Origin: Vicia villosa
Taxonomy: Eukaryota; Streptophyta; Magnoliopsida; Fabales; Fabaceae
Length of the DNA stretch: 64,000 nt
Assembly (NCBI RefSeq): GCF_029867415.1
Contig: NC_081182.1
Location: 15,002,497 to 15,066,496, forward strand
Reading direction: 5' to 3'
Position 1 is the first letter of the stretch. The number at the start of each line of letters is the position of its first letter. Positions 63,612 through 64,000 of the stretch are shown here, one piece after another. The position numbers and the translations under genes were made by a program. Below the pieces are notes generated by a model that was not told the origin of the DNA, did not search any database, and saw only the letters and a program-made list of their open reading frames with translations.

Positions 63612-63905
63612 CAATTTTTTTTTTATAAACAACCATTTTGATTAGAGAATGGAGTACTAGGGGTACTCCAACCCTTACAAAACAAAGAACCAACAATATA
63701 CAAATAACCTACAATTCAAAATATCAACAACAAAGTAAAGGGTTTTTGTACCATTCATAAAAACTACAAATTATTCTATCCTTGCTTTCTATGGCTAACC
63801 ACCACCAAGAGTATTTCATTATTCCATAGAATAGTTCATCCTCATCCATGATTGCATTGTTGAAAATGATGTCATTTCTCATCTTCCAAATATTTCAGCA
63901 CACTG
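63612..63905 (-). pseudogene. LINE 3' end remnant
   Basis: Minus strand: IWKMRNDIIFNNAIMDEDEL, then YSWWWLAIESKDRIICSFYE, the C-terminal text of plant LINE ORF2, ending in a 3' UTR and A-tail (TTATAAAAAAAAAATT) at 63612-63627. Breaks off near 63905 (5'-truncated). The copia target site abuts its tail. Confidence 0.75.
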
Positions 63906-64000
63906 AAACTAAAGAATTTAAATTTTCTCTCATATTTCATATAATGAATGTCTAATTGCTAATTATTATTATTTCAAAATTTTCTAGTTGGTTCTCATAT
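63906..64000. other. unclassified AT-rich repeat at window end
   Basis: Matches 18955-19050 and 19490-19570 (TTTAAATTTTCTCTC...AATGTC; AAAATTTTC...GTTCTCATA). No gene. Confidence 0.4.

Noticed and set aside
1..64000. CRISPR arrays, tRNA/rRNA genes, telomeric or centromeric satellite arrays
   Set aside because: None seen. Repeated palindromes at 23 and 31 kb are irregularly spaced and belong to transposon ends.

Overview
The window is nuclear DNA of a flowering plant, very probably a temperate legume (Fabeae/Trifolieae type). Genes have short GT-AG introns, the intergenic DNA is AT-rich, and almost everything is nested transposable elements of plant lineages (Tat-type Ty3, SIRE- and Tnt1-like Ty1/copia, Athila-derived non-autonomous LTR elements, L1-type LINEs, hAT, CACTA, Stowaway and Helitron-like pieces). 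No prokaryotic, organellar or free-virus features are visible. The species cannot be read from the sequence alone.

Layout. 0-7 kb: terminal exons of an unknown gene, a truncated proteasome beta-1 (PBF1) fragment, and a broken MULE/FAR1-type transposase with an OTU domain, split by a hAT MITE with an exact 8-bp target duplication. 7-12 kb: a decayed LTR-like background hit by a hAT MITE, a larger hAT-type element carrying a Raf-like kinase fragment, and a 267-bp CACTA mini-element. 12-13.6 kb: Helitron-like 3' hairpins, a TA microsatellite and a legume MITE. 13.9-36 kb: a dispersed family of secreted eight-cysteine defensin-like (DEFL) genes: three intact two-exon copies (13983, 21468, 34652), plus two promoter relics (16.5-17.1 kb and 57.8-58.3 kb). 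They share promoter and downstream DNA and are separated by LINEs and transposons. 23.3-31.5 kb: a DNA-transposon-like unit carrying a plant mobile domain (PMD, MAIN-like) gene, flanked by palindromic subterminal repeats and interrupted by a 5.1-kb LTR element with a perfect 5-bp target duplication. 36.7-52.4 kb: a young, complete 15.7-kb Tat-lineage Ty3 retrotransposon (984-bp LTRs, TSD ACTAT), inserted in a LINE. 52.5-57.3 kb: a SIRE-like copia remnant with a 1.9-kb solo LTR inside. 58.7-63.6 kb: a complete copia element whose two 435-bp LTRs look identical (TSD AAGTT).

The most interesting object is the Ty3 element. Sense gag-pro and pol fill its 5' half. The 3' half holds two oppositely transcribed genes. 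One is a five-exon PMD plus coiled-coil gene whose introns splice in silico into one uninterrupted 1171-codon frame; the other has a clear TATA box. A second, unrelated-looking mobile unit in the same window also carries a PMD gene, so two classes of transposon here use this domain. The DEFL cluster is the only convincing set of host genes, and its promoters and copies have been repeatedly hit by insertions.
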